Shown here piece by piece: positions 1 to 10,253 of a stretch of 64,000 nt of DNA (within the stretch, counting starts at the first letter, position 1; each line of letters opens with the position of its first letter). Position numbers and translations under genes: made by a program. The notes under the pieces were generated by a model. That model made no database searches and had not been told where the DNA came from. It worked only from the letters and a program-made list of their open reading frames with translations. This DNA is from Astragalus membranaceus (taxonomy: Eukaryota; Streptophyta; Magnoliopsida; Fabales; Fabaceae), in NCBI GenBank assembly GCA_039519185.1, contig CM076847.1, positions 73,009,864 to 73,073,863 on the forward strand. Reading direction: 5' to 3'.

Positions 1-199
1 AAAAAGGTCCAAAAAAACCTACACTAACTATTTCTCTTCCCAAAAATAAATTCACGCGGAGAAAACTCGCTGAACCGTCAAACTCCTTTAAACGAGAAAA
101 CACCTCTGCAAATCACCATTGCGCTTCATTTTCCTTCTCATCCAAACCCGCTTACAATCTAGAAAAAAAACCCACAGCCCAATTAGAAGATGTGTTATC

Positions 200-1065
200 C
201 TATTTTTTCTTGGTGTGGTTATTTGGTATGATATTTTATTTGCCATTAATATGGTTAGAAAAAAGTTGCAAACTAAGTCTGTGTGCATCGACGCTACCAT
301 AAAACAATTTGAAGATGTGTTATCCAATGTTGAAAAATATCAAGAGGAAGGTTTTATAAAAAGTAGAAATCTTGCAAAAAGTGTTGCACTTGAAATGAAT
401 GTTGAACTCATCTTTCCAACAAAACGTAGTGTGATTTGAAAAAAAAACATTTTGGAGAGAACAATGAGGAACATGAAAATCAATCACCAGAAGAATCATT
501 TAAAGTCAACTATTTTCTTATTGTTGTTGATGTGGCAATTACTTCTTTGAAAAAAAATATTTGAGGAATTGAAGACATTTGAAAGTATCTTTGGATTTTT
601 TATATGATTCACAAAAATTAAAGTCATTGGATGATAAAGAGTTGAAAGAATGTTGTGTTAAATTTCATTGGCAATTTATCAAATGCTAATGTAAATGATC
701 TTTTCTCAGAATTAAATGTATTACAAATCACTTTGCCAATTGAAACAATGTCTGCCATTGATATTCTTTAATTTGTCAAACTTGCAGAGTGTTATCCGAA
801 TGTAGTCAGTTGCTTATAGAGTTTTACTGACGGTGTTCGTGACCGTAGCATCGGCAGAGAAAAGTTTTTCAAAACTGAAGTTGATTTAAACCTACTTGAG
901 ATCATCAATGTCATAAGAGAGATTGAACGGTTTGGCAATTTTGTTAGTTGAGAAGGATATGTTGGTGACTATTGATTTTGATGAGATTATAAACGATTTT
1001 GCATCTCAAAATGCGCGAAGTACTTTCCGAGAAAAGAGAAGTTTTTTGATATTTTGTAAAACTAT
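200..1065 (+). pseudogene. Relic of a hAT-type transposase (TTF/MYM zinc-finger-like family)
   Basis: The open frame ending at 439 has a C-terminal half (ATIKQFEDVLSNVEKYQEEG, then a FPTKR stretch) typical of the middle of plant hAT transposases related to zinc-finger MYM-type proteins. Further on, in other frames and with stops between, the dimerisation-region signature VASAEKSFSKLK is readable at 845-880. It is followed by fragments around 905-945 (SYNVIREIERFGN-like in a shifted frame) and 960-1020 (IDFDEIINDFASQNAR). Intact family members cut and paste DNA in the nucleus. Here multiple stops and frame changes make it dead. No terminal repeats were found, so the element ends are unknown. 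Family assignment is from motif memory, not a search. Confidence 0.7.
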
Positions 1066-1300
1066 TATTATGTATTAAGACGTATTATGTTAAATGAAAT
1101 AAGTTAATTTTTTTGTCTTTTGCTGAAATATTCTCACAATTTGCCTAGGGCCCATAAAATGTCAAGAACGGAACTGTCCGGTGTCAAAGGGAAATGAGTC
1201 CTAAATAATCTAAAGTTCAGACGAGAGGTAAGTAAAGTCTGACTTCAATTTCTAGTTCGACTGTATAAAGCCCGAACCCAACGCTCATTGGGTAATCTAT
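1066..1300. other. Unannotated flank
   Basis: AT-rich sequence after the hAT relic. I see no coding signal or clear repeat here; it ends at the SINE target duplication. Confidence 0.5.
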
Positions 1301-1318
1301 TTTTCCATCTCTAATGTT

Positions 1319-1503
1319 TTTTTTTGGGTAAACCCCGGTATCCACCGCACGGACAGCAGTGACTAATCCCTCACTCATTGTAGGTGCCTCGAGGGGCAGG
1401 ACAGCTGGCTCAGAGTTTTAACGCTGCTTCGTACCCAAGGCGGGGATCGAACCCCCGACCATTGGTTAAGGGAAGTTCAGCCCCAAGCGCTGAACCCCAC
1501 GGG
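1319..1503 (-). mobile_element. tRNA-derived SINE, complete
   Basis: An 18-bp direct repeat, ttttccatctctaatgtt, lies at 1301-1318 and 1504-1521. Read on the minus strand, the insert starts with AACCCGTGGGGTTCAGCGC, contains a pol III B-box-like GGTTCGATCCC and ends in a run of A. Long target duplications, a tRNA-like head and a poly-A tail together define a SINE moved by a LINE's reverse transcriptase. I do not assign it to a named SINE family. Confidence 0.88.
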
Positions 1504-1552
1504 TTTTCCATCTCTAATGTTGAGTTAGAGAGACTGAATATTTATTAAATAC

Positions 1553-2041
1553 TGTTATGGTAAATAGAAATTCTGCTATTCACACCTCCTGCAAGGCCCA
1601 ATTATTCAGAGGCCCATTACATAGAAACAGGGTCCGTTCATCAATGGCCAAGATCACTCTGCAAGATCGGACGGCCCAAATCGACCAAAGCAAACACCAC
1701 TCAAAATCTATAAATACAGCATTCAATGCTCATTAAATGGTAAGCACTTTTTCCAACACAATACTCATTAACTCAAATACTGACTTGAGCGTCGGAGTGT
1801 TATTGCAGGAACAACATCGGACATCTCAAGATCGAACAACATCGAACATCTCGAGATCGAACAACATCGAACATCTCGAGATCGAACAACATCGAACATC
1901 TCAAGATCGAACAACATCGAACATCTCAAGATCGAACAACATCGAACATCCCAGGACCTGAAGATAGAAACAGAATCAAGGATAAAACATCAACTAACTG
2001 CATAATACCAATCACTAAGATCGGAAGCAGAGTACCGAACA
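1553..2041 (+). repeat. E1 left LTR (489 bp)
   Basis: It starts TGTTATGG and ends CCGAACA. A TATA box (TATAAATA) lies at 1709-1716. Downstream, at about 1808-1957, a 25-bp unit (AACAACATCGAACATCTCAA plus GATCG) repeats about five times plus a partial copy. Because it follows the TATA box it should be transcribed. The right LTR carries about one unit fewer and one unit shortened by 3 nt, which accounts for the 28-bp length difference. Confidence 0.92.
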
Positions 2042-2042
2042 T

Positions 2043-2060
2043 TGGCGACCACAGTGGGAG
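2043..2060 (+). other. E1 primer-binding site
   Basis: TGGCGACCACAGTGGGA begins two bases after the LTR end. Position and TGGCGAC start match the tRNA-Arg-like primer sites of Tat/Ogre elements (family knowledge). It primes minus-strand DNA synthesis. Confidence 0.75.
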
Positions 2061-2303
2061 AATCAATACCCTATTTTTCTCACTATCTCCTTGATCTTAA
2101 AAATGACACCAACGCGCCGTTCAAGACCGGCTAGTCTCATGGCCGAACCCGAGGTCGGTCCTCAACGAACCCCTGAAGGCCACGTCCAGGAACTCACAAA
2201 TTCATCACAAGCTCGAAATCGATATCCCAACACAGGACCGCCCTGAGTACATTCGAGCACAGATGAAGCGAGCTTACCACCTCCTCCTCAATTATTTCCA
2301 GCT

Positions 2304-4298
2304 TTGACCGACGCGGTTCAACAGCTCGTTCAGCTACTGGCTCGACAAGAAGCCGTAAACGAAGAAAGAAGCAACAGTTTCATTAACCTCGAAGCCAAAG
2401 TAGCAAGGCTCCAAGGTCGGAACGTTCCGGACCAACAATCGTCCGGGCAGGACTCCCTTGAGGAAAGAAACCCAACTCAAAGAAGACTCTTTCGTTGATC
2501 ACCCCCTAGGAGAAAGCTCAATCATCGTTCTCCTCCACGCCGCCACCGAGGGAATGGTTCCCATTCTCCTCCGGCTCGAAATATAATGATCTCGACGATC
2601 CTCATCCTTCCCCATGCCATCACCAAGGGAATGTTTCTCGTTCTCCATCAGCTCGACAATATGACGATCTTGACGATCCTCATTCTCCTCCACGCCGCCA
2701 CCGAGGGAATGGTTCTCGTTCTCCTCCGGCTTGACGTTTCGACGATCTTGAAGGTTCGAATAACCCCCCCCCCCCCGACATCATCCACACAGGGACTCAA
2801 CCTCGCCAAGACGACGTTCAAGAAGCCGTGACAACATTCAAAACAATCAACCGCGACGATACGGACATCCCAATCCTCATTACAGACACCAACCACAATC
2901 TCGAGCGAATCAACCTGGGCGAAAACGTCCGTTCACAAAAACAATCGATAATTTCCGAGTCCCTCGATATCTCGAAAAACCACCTGGAGGACTGAAGATT
3001 TACGACGGAACGGGCGACCCCGACAGGCATCTCGATCAGTTTCACACAACCATGCAGTACCGAAGCGTACCGATGGAAATGAAATGCCGAATATTCCCAT
3101 TAACCCTAGACAAAATGGCTTCCGAATGGTTTCAGACGTTAAGATCGAACACCATTTCCTCGTGGGACCAATTAGCGAAACACTTCTCGGTGCACTTTGC
3201 CCATTCCAAGAGCAAACCCAAAAACCAGAATGTCTTAGCATCTATCGTCCAGAGGGGAAACGAGCCCCTGAGAGAATACATAGAGCGATTCAACAACGAA
3301 GCTCTTCAGGTTCGACAGCTAGACGACGCTTTTCGAATCTTCTTCATGGCCCAAGGTTTGCTTCCTGGAAGCTCGTTCCGAAAGCATATTAACACCTAGG
3401 AACCTAACACCCTTCAAGAATTCCTTGAGCCATCCCAGTGCTTTATCAATGAAGAAGAAAATTCCAGAATCGACAAAACATCGTCACATGCAGAACCGTC
3501 AAAACACCGCATCGAGATCGATCCTCGTAAAACTTCGTGGAACGTCGGTAAGAAAAATCGTCACCAGGTATATACTGAACTCAACGTCTCCAACGCCCAA
3601 TTGCTAGGGGAATGTTGGAACGTCGAATTCAGGGACGTCAAACCTCCCAGGTCCCTACCTATTCGACCTGGACAGAAGGCCAACAAATACTGCCGATACC
3701 ACAGAAGCAATGGCCATGACACAAACCATTGCAATGCCCTGAAGGATGACATTGAAGATTTGATAAAGCGAGGAAAACTGTCTTCCTATGTCAAAAGGGA
3801 GGGAGGACGATCTGACGATATCAGAAGAGAAAGAAATGAAGATCCTAGAGCAAAAGGAAAAGAAATGTTCAACCCAGACCACGACGAACTGAATAAAAGA
3901 TCAAAAGGACGCTCGATTATCATGATGATAACTGGAGGATTCGATCATGAAGGATCAGGAAAATCAATGAAAAGAAAATGGAAGGAACTGTTAAGCGTAG
4001 CTTCAACGTCGACAACCCCGATCAAGACAAATCGACCTCCATTATCTTTTAGCGATGACGACCTTATTGAAGGAAAAGCTAACAAACACGTACCTCTCTT
4101 AGTCTCGGCGGTCATAGCCTATAAGGAGGTACGTAGGATCTTGGTCGACCAAGGGAGCTCATCAGACTTCCTCTTTATCGATCTTCTAAACAAAATGGGG
4201 ATCGACAAAGAGGAACTCACCCCTTATAGAGGAACGGCTTTGTCCGGTTTTAACGGATCTCGAACCAAACCCCTTGGGCATCTGGAGCCAATGGTTAC
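2304..4298 (+). pseudogene. E1 gag-protease, broken
   Basis: The N-terminus (MTDAVQQLVQLLARQEA, 2304 on) is a coiled-coil-like start. It runs into an Arg/Ser/Pro-rich stretch where a roughly 62-bp unit repeats three times (2527-2745), with a stop at 2496 and a C homopolymer at about 2766-2779 causing frame loss. From about 2941 to 4298 one frame carries the capsid core (YDGTGDPDRHLDQF, then ASEWFQTL), interrupted by one TAG at 3397. A zinc-knuckle-like CRYHRSNGHDTNHC follows near 3690 and a protease motif VDQGSSSDF near 4144. The frame is then cut by the Ogre-A LTR. The rest of protease and the linker to RT, roughly 1 kb by family comparison, is missing from the window. Confidence 0.88.
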
Positions 4299-4917
4299 TG
4301 TTATACCCCAATTTTGCCCGATCTTTTTATCATACTCGTTTTAGTCTCGTATCACAAGCTCATGGGTTTCGAACACTGTTTTGCATTTAATTCGAACCAG
4401 TTTGTCCAATTGAGCCTATGCCCAACCTTTTGGGCCTAATTTTGTTAGCTTGCCTAATTGGGCTTACGCTTAGCGTTTCAAACCAGTTTTTTAAATAAAT
4501 GGGCTTATGTCTAATGTTTGCCTAAATGGACCTGTGGCTAGATTGGACCTGATCTTGAAATTTGTCTAATTGGGCCTTATTTCAGTTTTGATTGGGCTTG
4601 GCCCAATTTAATCATTCTCTTTCATTTTTGACCCAAAGAAAAAATAAGCAGTAAATCTGTCCATAGCAAATATAATAATAAAAATCAATAAAATTCACAA
4701 TAATCCAAAAAATCAAAATTAATAAAAAAAAATAATAATAATACAAATCCGAAAATAATAAAAAATACAAAAAATAGAAGAAACGAAAAAGAGCAGCAAC
4801 AGCAGCTTCCTAGCTTCCTTGGGCCTGTTCTTGCTGAGCAAGTTTTCTCAACAAGTCCAAATACCTGAAAATGGAAAGAATTGGAGAAGGATCAGCAGAA
4901 AACCCTAATTTTTTACC

Positions 4918-4925
4918 TATATAAA
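4918..4925 (+). promoter_or_regulatory. Ogre-A LTR TATA box
   Basis: TATATAAA followed by a purine-rich leader; the same position in the right LTR carries the same sequence. Ogre-B (45590) and Ogre-C (51895) LTRs have TATA boxes at comparable distances from their LTR starts. Core pol II promoter by inference. Confidence 0.6.
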
Positions 4926-6664
4926 CAAGCTCAATCCAGAGAGAAAGGACAGACGGAGATAGAGGAAAAATTCACAGAAACTCAGCAAAAAAAAAACGAC
5001 TAGGGTTTCACGCTGAAACCCTAATCACAAAAAAGCAAAAATTCAGAAACAAGAAGTAGCAAGCAGAAGCAGAGTCGGTAACAGCAGTAAGCAGAAGCAG
5101 TCAATATCACGCAAAAAAGGAGAAGAACAGAGGCTGGAAGTCAAGTAAGTTTGGTCCTTACGTTTGATACAAAATACAAAAACATGTAGATACTGAAATG
5201 CTTTAGCTTTATTTGCATTCATATGCTTCACTGTGTAAATAAATTAGTTCCAGAAATCAACTAGGTCTTAAATTCTAGTTTCAGAAAAATAGCTTGTATC
5301 ATAAACAGAATATACAAAAACCGGATTACATCTAACCTGTCCAAGAACAATTAATTTAAATTAGTGATTAGTTAAGTTAGAATTAGAGTTTCTGTTAATA
5401 AAAGGTTAGTTTCAAATAATCGGATTAAATAGAATTAGGAATTAGGATTTGTATAAAATTCGAATTAGGGATAGAACAATAGATTCGACTAGAGTTCTTA
5501 GGAATAGTTTAAATCAGATCCATAAACTGAAATTAGGATTAGGGTTTTAAAATCAGATTCAAAAATCAATTTGGGAATTTGGGAGTTTTAGGGTTTTTTA
5601 ATCAAATCAATCAAAGTAAAAAGTAGAGTTAAGAAAAAAAATGAACCTGAAGGAATTCTGATTCGCGCCTGACCTGTGACCGCCGTGACGGTGGTTCGTC
5701 TCCACAGCCCGTCGCCATCAACTCCGACCACCGTGGACGGTGGTCGTCTTCCCCATATTCACGTTGTCGCAACCGTTCGCCACGAATACTGTCACCGTCC
5801 CCTTCGCCGTCGCAACCAGCACCGTCAAACACGGACCAGGCTTTCGATCCCCACTTTGGCGCCGTAACAGTATCGAGAACCACCCAGAAACAGCAAAACA
5901 AAAAACATCAGAAATAAGAAAGAAAGAGTAGGAGAGAAGAGAAAAACGAAAATAAAAACGCAATAAAAAGAGAGGGGGCAGAAGCAAACCTCCGACCACC
6001 GTGTACGGTGGTTGGTTCCCAAGACCACCGTTAGGGCCTTCTCCCCATTTACGACATCACCAGCCTTCCATCGCTCCGTCGCAGGCTCCTCCTCTCCGGC
6101 GATCTCACCGCCGTTTTTCCCCCATCTCTCTCTCGCCCTCTGAACTCCCATTCTTCAAAATCTCTCCCCCACGATGTATGTATGATGCTGGACAGAGAGG
6201 AAGAAGGTTAGACGGCGAAGAAAGGGGAGGAGCCGCAGCTTCCATGAAATGAGGCGGAGAAGGAGGGAGGATTAGAGAAATTAGGGTTGAGAGATTTGGG
6301 GAGTGGGACGGCGCCGCAAGAGAGAGTGTGAGGATTAGGTTTAGGTTTTTTAAAAAAATCCTTATATAGTAGAGACCTAGGGTTATTTTCGTCTTTTCCT
6401 TTTACCTCAACACTACTTACACCCCTCTTTTTTTCTGTATACGTCTCCCCCCTGAAAAAGCCCATGAATTCGTGGACCAGTCCACAAACTGGGCTTCTGC
6501 TTTTCACACCTCCCTGTTTTAATAATACAGCCATCTGCTCTAACTGCACCCCTGTTCTACTAATACAGCCCCTCTTCGTTTTTCTATTTATTTCTTTCCA
6601 AAAAATAATTTCTTTCACATAAACATATAAAAATAAATAGATAAATATTTCATTTTCGAAATGT

Positions 6665-7065
6665 AAATAGGGGACTAAGTCGACTGTACAGTCGGGTTAG
6701 CCTGCTTTTTAGGTCACTAATGAACCGTTACGGATCATGGCCTAAAATCCCTATTTAAAACCAATAAATTTTTAAATTAAAATCAACCCCAACACAGTTT
6801 TTTTCCCCACGAATCAAATTCTCAAAATAGGGGACTAAGCCGACTGTACAGACGGGTTAGTCAGCGTTCTAGGATAAATGAGCCGTACGGCTCAGGAATC
6901 CTAAAACCCCTATTCCAATAAAATCAAACAAACATACTTCAAACCATTCTCCAAACTCCAAAAATTCTATTTTCACAAAGTAGGGGACTAAGCCGACTGT
7001 ACAGTCGGGTTAGTCGTCGTTTTAGGACAAATGAACTGATCACTCAGGCGTCCTAAGACCCCTAT
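6665..7065 (+). repeat. Three copies of a roughly 90-nt three-way-junction module in the Ogre-A LTR
   Basis: Units are at 6665-6756, 6826-6914 and 6980-7065. Each has an outer stem (AATAGGGG with CCCCTATT), a first hairpin GACTAAGCCG...CGGGTTAGTC around ACTGTACAG, and a second hairpin. The second stem is TAGGAT/ATCCTA in unit 2 and TAGGAC/GTCCTA in unit 3, a compensatory pair change; unit 1 keeps a weaker version. The right LTR repeats all three at about 21454-21854. Function unknown. Confidence 0.8.
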
Positions 7066-7100
7066 ATTAAAAAATACCAACCAACAAACATCTTTCTACC

Positions 7101-7172
7101 AAGAACTACGTGTGATTTGATTCTCTACCAAGAGATACGTAGGAGCAGAGGGCGGCCGACCTCTGTCAATTG
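7101..7172 (+). promoter_or_regulatory. Conserved double hairpin (ACTACGT...ATACGTAGGAGC) in the Ogre-A LTR
   Basis: CTACGT pairs with ACGTAG around an inner TCTC/GAGA hairpin; a second hairpin CAGAGG/CCTCTG follows, then AATAAA-like sequence. The same arrangement with different but paired bases occurs in Ogre-B (47616-47680, 48160-48230) and Ogre-C (53953-54028). Right-LTR copy at 21890-21961. Likely a structured RNA element; role unknown. Confidence 0.7.
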
Positions 7173-7319
7173 CACTAATAAAAAACCATTTTCAGTCTTC
7201 TCCCAAATAATCATTTTCCTAAATAAAACATCAAATTACTTCTTTCTTTTCAATTCACAATAAAAGGGTAAAAATAAACGTTTTCGAAATTAGCTTTCTT
7301 TCCTACAACTAATTAGCAG

Positions 7320-7372
7320 GTAACCTTCCTTAGGAAGGATGTCGTGGGGTGCTAATACCTTCCCCACGCATA
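7320..7372 (+). promoter_or_regulatory. Conserved hairpin pair with TGCTAATACCTT loop, end of the Ogre-A LTR
   Basis: CCTTCC/GGAAGG is followed by CGTGGGG/CCCCACG closing the loop TGCTAATACCTT. Ogre-B (48368-48425) and Ogre-C (54129-54182) keep the loop nearly unchanged while the stems differ. Right-LTR copy at 22109-22161. Confidence 0.65.
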
Positions 7373-7519
7373 ACCGACTCCCGAACCCAAATCTGGTCCC
7401 AAAGACCCTTATCCAATCCAAAAGGGATTTTCCAATGTTTGCCCTTAAACTAAACTTTGGTGGCGGCTTCATTTTGAACCTTCGAGGAATCCTATCCCGG
7501 ATTTTTCGGTCGCTACAGC

Positions 7520-7537
7520 TGGCGACTTCACTGGGGA
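7520..7537 (+). other. Ogre-A primer-binding site
   Basis: TGGCGACTTCACTGGGGA starts two bases after the LTR end. Ogre-C has TGGCGACTCCACTGGGGA at 54350. Complementarity to tRNA-Arg is the published Ogre feature; I infer it here from similarity. Confidence 0.8.
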
Positions 7538-8291
7538 CATTTAGAGAGTCAAACCTAGTTTAAATTAGTTGTAGGATTAGTTGTTAATTTAATGTTATTT
7601 TTACCCTCCCCTTTTGTCTTTTATTCTTGTTGCATGTTATGTATTTATGTGATATGTAAACCTTAGGATAGAAGACCACTTTTTTGTATCTGTATTTGTT
7701 TGTTTTGCAGATTGGGGGGTATTATTGATATTTTGCTCCTTCACACACTCCACTGTCACACTTTTGCACACACGTGAGAATAGTCCTGTACCCGGACTGG
7801 AGAATAACCTAAGTTAGAACGAGACTGCGTAGTGATGGCCTACTGGATGTGCGTCCTGTTGGGTGGTCACGAAAGTCTCACCTAGAGTTTGGTCCCTCTT
7901 GAGAATGCTGGCACTCCTAATAGCTTGCCTATTGTTGTTGATCAGTGCTCTTAATTGGGGTCGTTGGCTCTAGGAACCTTATGTAGGACTCTTTAGAGCT
8001 ACCCTTTGAAAGGTTCACTTAACAGACAAGCCCTAGACCTATTCCCTAAGGAACCCTCGTAGGACACAAAGGAGCCTCATACCCCTGCATTCAAACAAAC
8101 GCTGATACATTTTTCCGGTCTTCTTAAAAGAAAAAAATTTCAAAAAAGTCATATGTTATTTCGACAAATTATTTAGCATACCTCATGCATTTTTCTTTAC
8201 TTATTCCTGTTCTTTTTGCATGACATAAATTCTTTTTTACATCAACATTTCATGTACCGCCAGGAAATTGTAAGGCTTTCTTTCTGACAAG
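7538..8291 (+). other. Ogre-A 5' leader, non-coding
   Basis: About 750 nt between primer site and ORF1. A pyrimidine-rich TTTGTTTTGCAG at 7699-7710 looks like a 3' splice site, matching the position of better-defined leader introns in Ogre-B and Ogre-C, but no clear matching donor was identified. No ORF of interest. Confidence 0.5.
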
Positions 8292-10253
8292 ATGGATCAA
8301 ACGTTAAGACAGACCATACATTTGAAAATCAAGCAACCAAACCTACGAAGTCTGCGAGACCTAAGCAATAAAATGGCGCCATGGCTCCGTGACTCCTTCA
8401 CCGCCAAGTATGGGAATCTTTTAAGTCTGCTAAATATCAAGGTACAAGCTGAAGCTCTCACTGCATTGGGCCAGTATTATGATCCACCGTTACGGTGTTT
8501 CACCTTTCAAGACTATCAGCTGGCCCCGACCTTAGAAGAGTTTGAAAATATACTATGCTTCCCTCCAGCAAACAAAAAGCCATACCGATATGTGGAAAAT
8601 TATCCTATAGCTGAAAAACTGTCTGAAATATTAAAAATTCCAACATCACATTTGGCCAAGAAGATAATTGTAAAGAAGGGGGTAGAAGGTTTGACGAGAT
8701 GGTACTTGGAAGAGGAAGCCTTGTTCTGGGCTGGTAAAGAAAATTGGGCTACATTCATGGACGTCTTCGCTCTCATCATCTATGGGGTCGTTCTATTCCC
8801 CAACGACGAAGGCTATATTGATTACACTGCAATAGACGTTTTCTTAGCATTCAAACTCCGAAGACAAAATCCCGCCTCAGTTGTTCTTGCTGACGTGTAT
8901 TACACCATTCACGAACGTCACAGAAAACGATCAGGCTTGATCCTATGTTGTTTGCCTGTATTGTATCGCTGGTTCACTTCCCACATCTTCAAAAGAAATC
9001 ATCATATAGAGGTCAGGGGCAAGCCAGAATGGGCCCAATACATCGCCGGCCTCAAAGGGAGTGACATTTCTTGGTATTCTCGGGACCAAAACATAGAAGA
9101 AATTGTCTATCAGTGTGGTGATTTCCCAAATGTTCCCCTCATAGGGACTAAAGGCTGCATCAACTACAATCCCGCCATCGCTTTGAGGCAGTTGGGTTAT
9201 CCTATGATGAATCCACCCCCGGAAGAATCTTTACTCTCATTTGTACTGGAGAAGAGAGGTTCGGAAGATCTTGATACACTAAGAAAGATTAGTCGGGCTT
9301 GGGGCAAAATATCCAGAAAAGGTCATGAACTAGGGCCCAGAGGCATTGATGCCAAAGAAAGCTACATCCAGTGGGTCAAATCTAGAGCCCAAGAAATTGG
9401 ACTCCCATTCCGTCTGGCAACTCCGGTCACCCCCGAGGTTCCTCCGCCTATCCCTATACTCGATGAAGATTTAGAGAAACTCCAAGTCGCCTTATCCAAA
9501 GCAGAACAAGAAAAGGCAGAATTGCAAGCTAAACTAGAGAAAGTGCTCCAAGAAAATACCGATTTGCAACGGGAAAGTATCTCGAAAAGAAAACGCCTGG
9601 CTGAATGTAATGAAAGGGAGCGGGCCGGAAAAGAAAAAATGCACCGCCTGCAAGAAAGTCTCATGGGCGCAAATGAAGAGCTCAAAGTGCGCAATCGAGA
9701 GAGAGATCGGGCCATAAACAATGCATATGAATGGGAAAAACAACTGACCAAGTGTGCCGCGAATGAGAGAACACTACGAAGCCAGCTCGAAGATATGAAA
9801 CCTCAGCTAGAGGGAATGACTGCTGAATGTGAGAATAGGCTGGTAATTGAAAGAAAGGCCAGAGAAGTATTACAAAAGAAGCTTGAAGAGTATCAAGAAG
9901 CTCTGCAGGAAGAATGCAAGAAAACCATTGACCTAAAGGCTTATGCCGAATATCAAGACAAAATCTATGATGACCTTAACAAGGAACATGTGTTCTTGAA
10001 AGAGCATTATGTGAAGCTGAATGACGACTATGAGTACTGGAGGAACAAATTCTCCCAGTTAGCTGAGCTATCAAATGAGGCTGTCAGAGAGATCCCCAGA
10101 CACCTAATGGCAGCGGACTTCGCCAGAGATAAAGACACGCCCATCGAGATTACAAGATTCATTGATTTTTGTAAACGTCTTGTTACTGTGTTAAAAATTA
10201 AAGGACGTTATCCTGGTTTCATGGAAAAAGATGTAGTCCGCCAGTTTGCTTGA
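8292..10253 (+). CDS. Ogre-A ORF1 protein (653 aa)
   Basis: This is the extra protein that Ogre elements encode ahead of gag. Its biochemical role is not established. Residues 1 to about 380 look globular, with conserved blocks RCFTFQDYQLAPTLEEF (about 70-86) and NVPLIGTKGCINYNPA (about 280-295). The same blocks recur in Ogre-B ORF1. From about residue 390 to 610 the protein is a long Glu/Lys/Leu-rich coiled coil. The start ATG follows a short leader and is shared by the truncated copy at 23081. The ORF is uninterrupted. The globular part may match a plant domain of unknown function (possibly DUF7745); that name is from memory and unchecked. Confidence 0.87.
   Translation: MDQTLRQTIHLKIKQPNLRSLRDLSNKMAPWLRDSFTAKYGNLLSLLNIKVQAEALTALGQYYDPPLRCFTFQDYQLAPTLEEFENILCFPPANKKPYRYVENYPIAEKLSEILKIPTSHLAKKIIVKKGVEGLTRWYLEEEALFWAGKENWATFMDVFALIIYGVVLFPNDEGYIDYTAIDVFLAFKLRRQNPASVVLADVYYTIHERHRKRSGLILCCLPVLYRWFTSHIFKRNHHIEVRGKPEWAQYIAGLKGSDISWYSRDQNIEEIVYQCGDFPNVPLIGTKGCINYNPAIALRQLGYPMMNPPPEESLLSFVLEKRGSEDLDTLRKISRAWGKISRKGHELGPRGIDAKESYIQWVKSRAQEIGLPFRLATPVTPEVPPPIPILDEDLEKLQVALSKAEQEKAELQAKLEKVLQENTDLQRESISKRKRLAECNERERAGKEKMHRLQESLMGANEELKVRNRERDRAINNAYEWEKQLTKCAANERTLRSQLEDMKPQLEGMTAECENRLVIERKAREVLQKKLEEYQEALQEECKKTIDLKAYAEYQDKIYDDLNKEHVFLKEHYVKLNDDYEYWRNKFSQLAELSNEAVREIPRHLMAADFARDKDTPIEITRFIDFCKRLVTVLKIKGRYPGFMEKDVVRQFA

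Larger units (their letters stand above)
4299..7517 (+). repeat. Ogre-A left LTR (3219 bp)
   Basis: It begins TGTTATACCCCAATTTTGCC and ends CGCTACA. A TATA box (TATATAAA) is at 4918-4925. An inverted repeat TAGGGTTTCA/TGAAACCCTA containing a plant telo-box lies just downstream at 5001-5024. GC-rich segments at 5690-6250 contain CCACCG...CGGTGG hairpins (about 5725-5744 and 5995-6012). Structured modules follow at 6665-7065, 7101-7172 and 7320-7372. Short ORFs inside are chance frames with no domain similarity. Confidence 0.92.

Noticed and set aside
119..327. Host gene at the left edge
   Set aside because: The recognisable part matches hAT transposase motifs and continues as broken fragments to about 1065.
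5629..6618. Several overlapping ORFs of 60-136 aa in the Ogre-A LTR (copied at 20400-21407)
   Set aside because: They overlap on both strands in GC-rich LTR sequence, show no domain I know, and are explained by base composition. They recur at 20400 only because the LTR is repeated.
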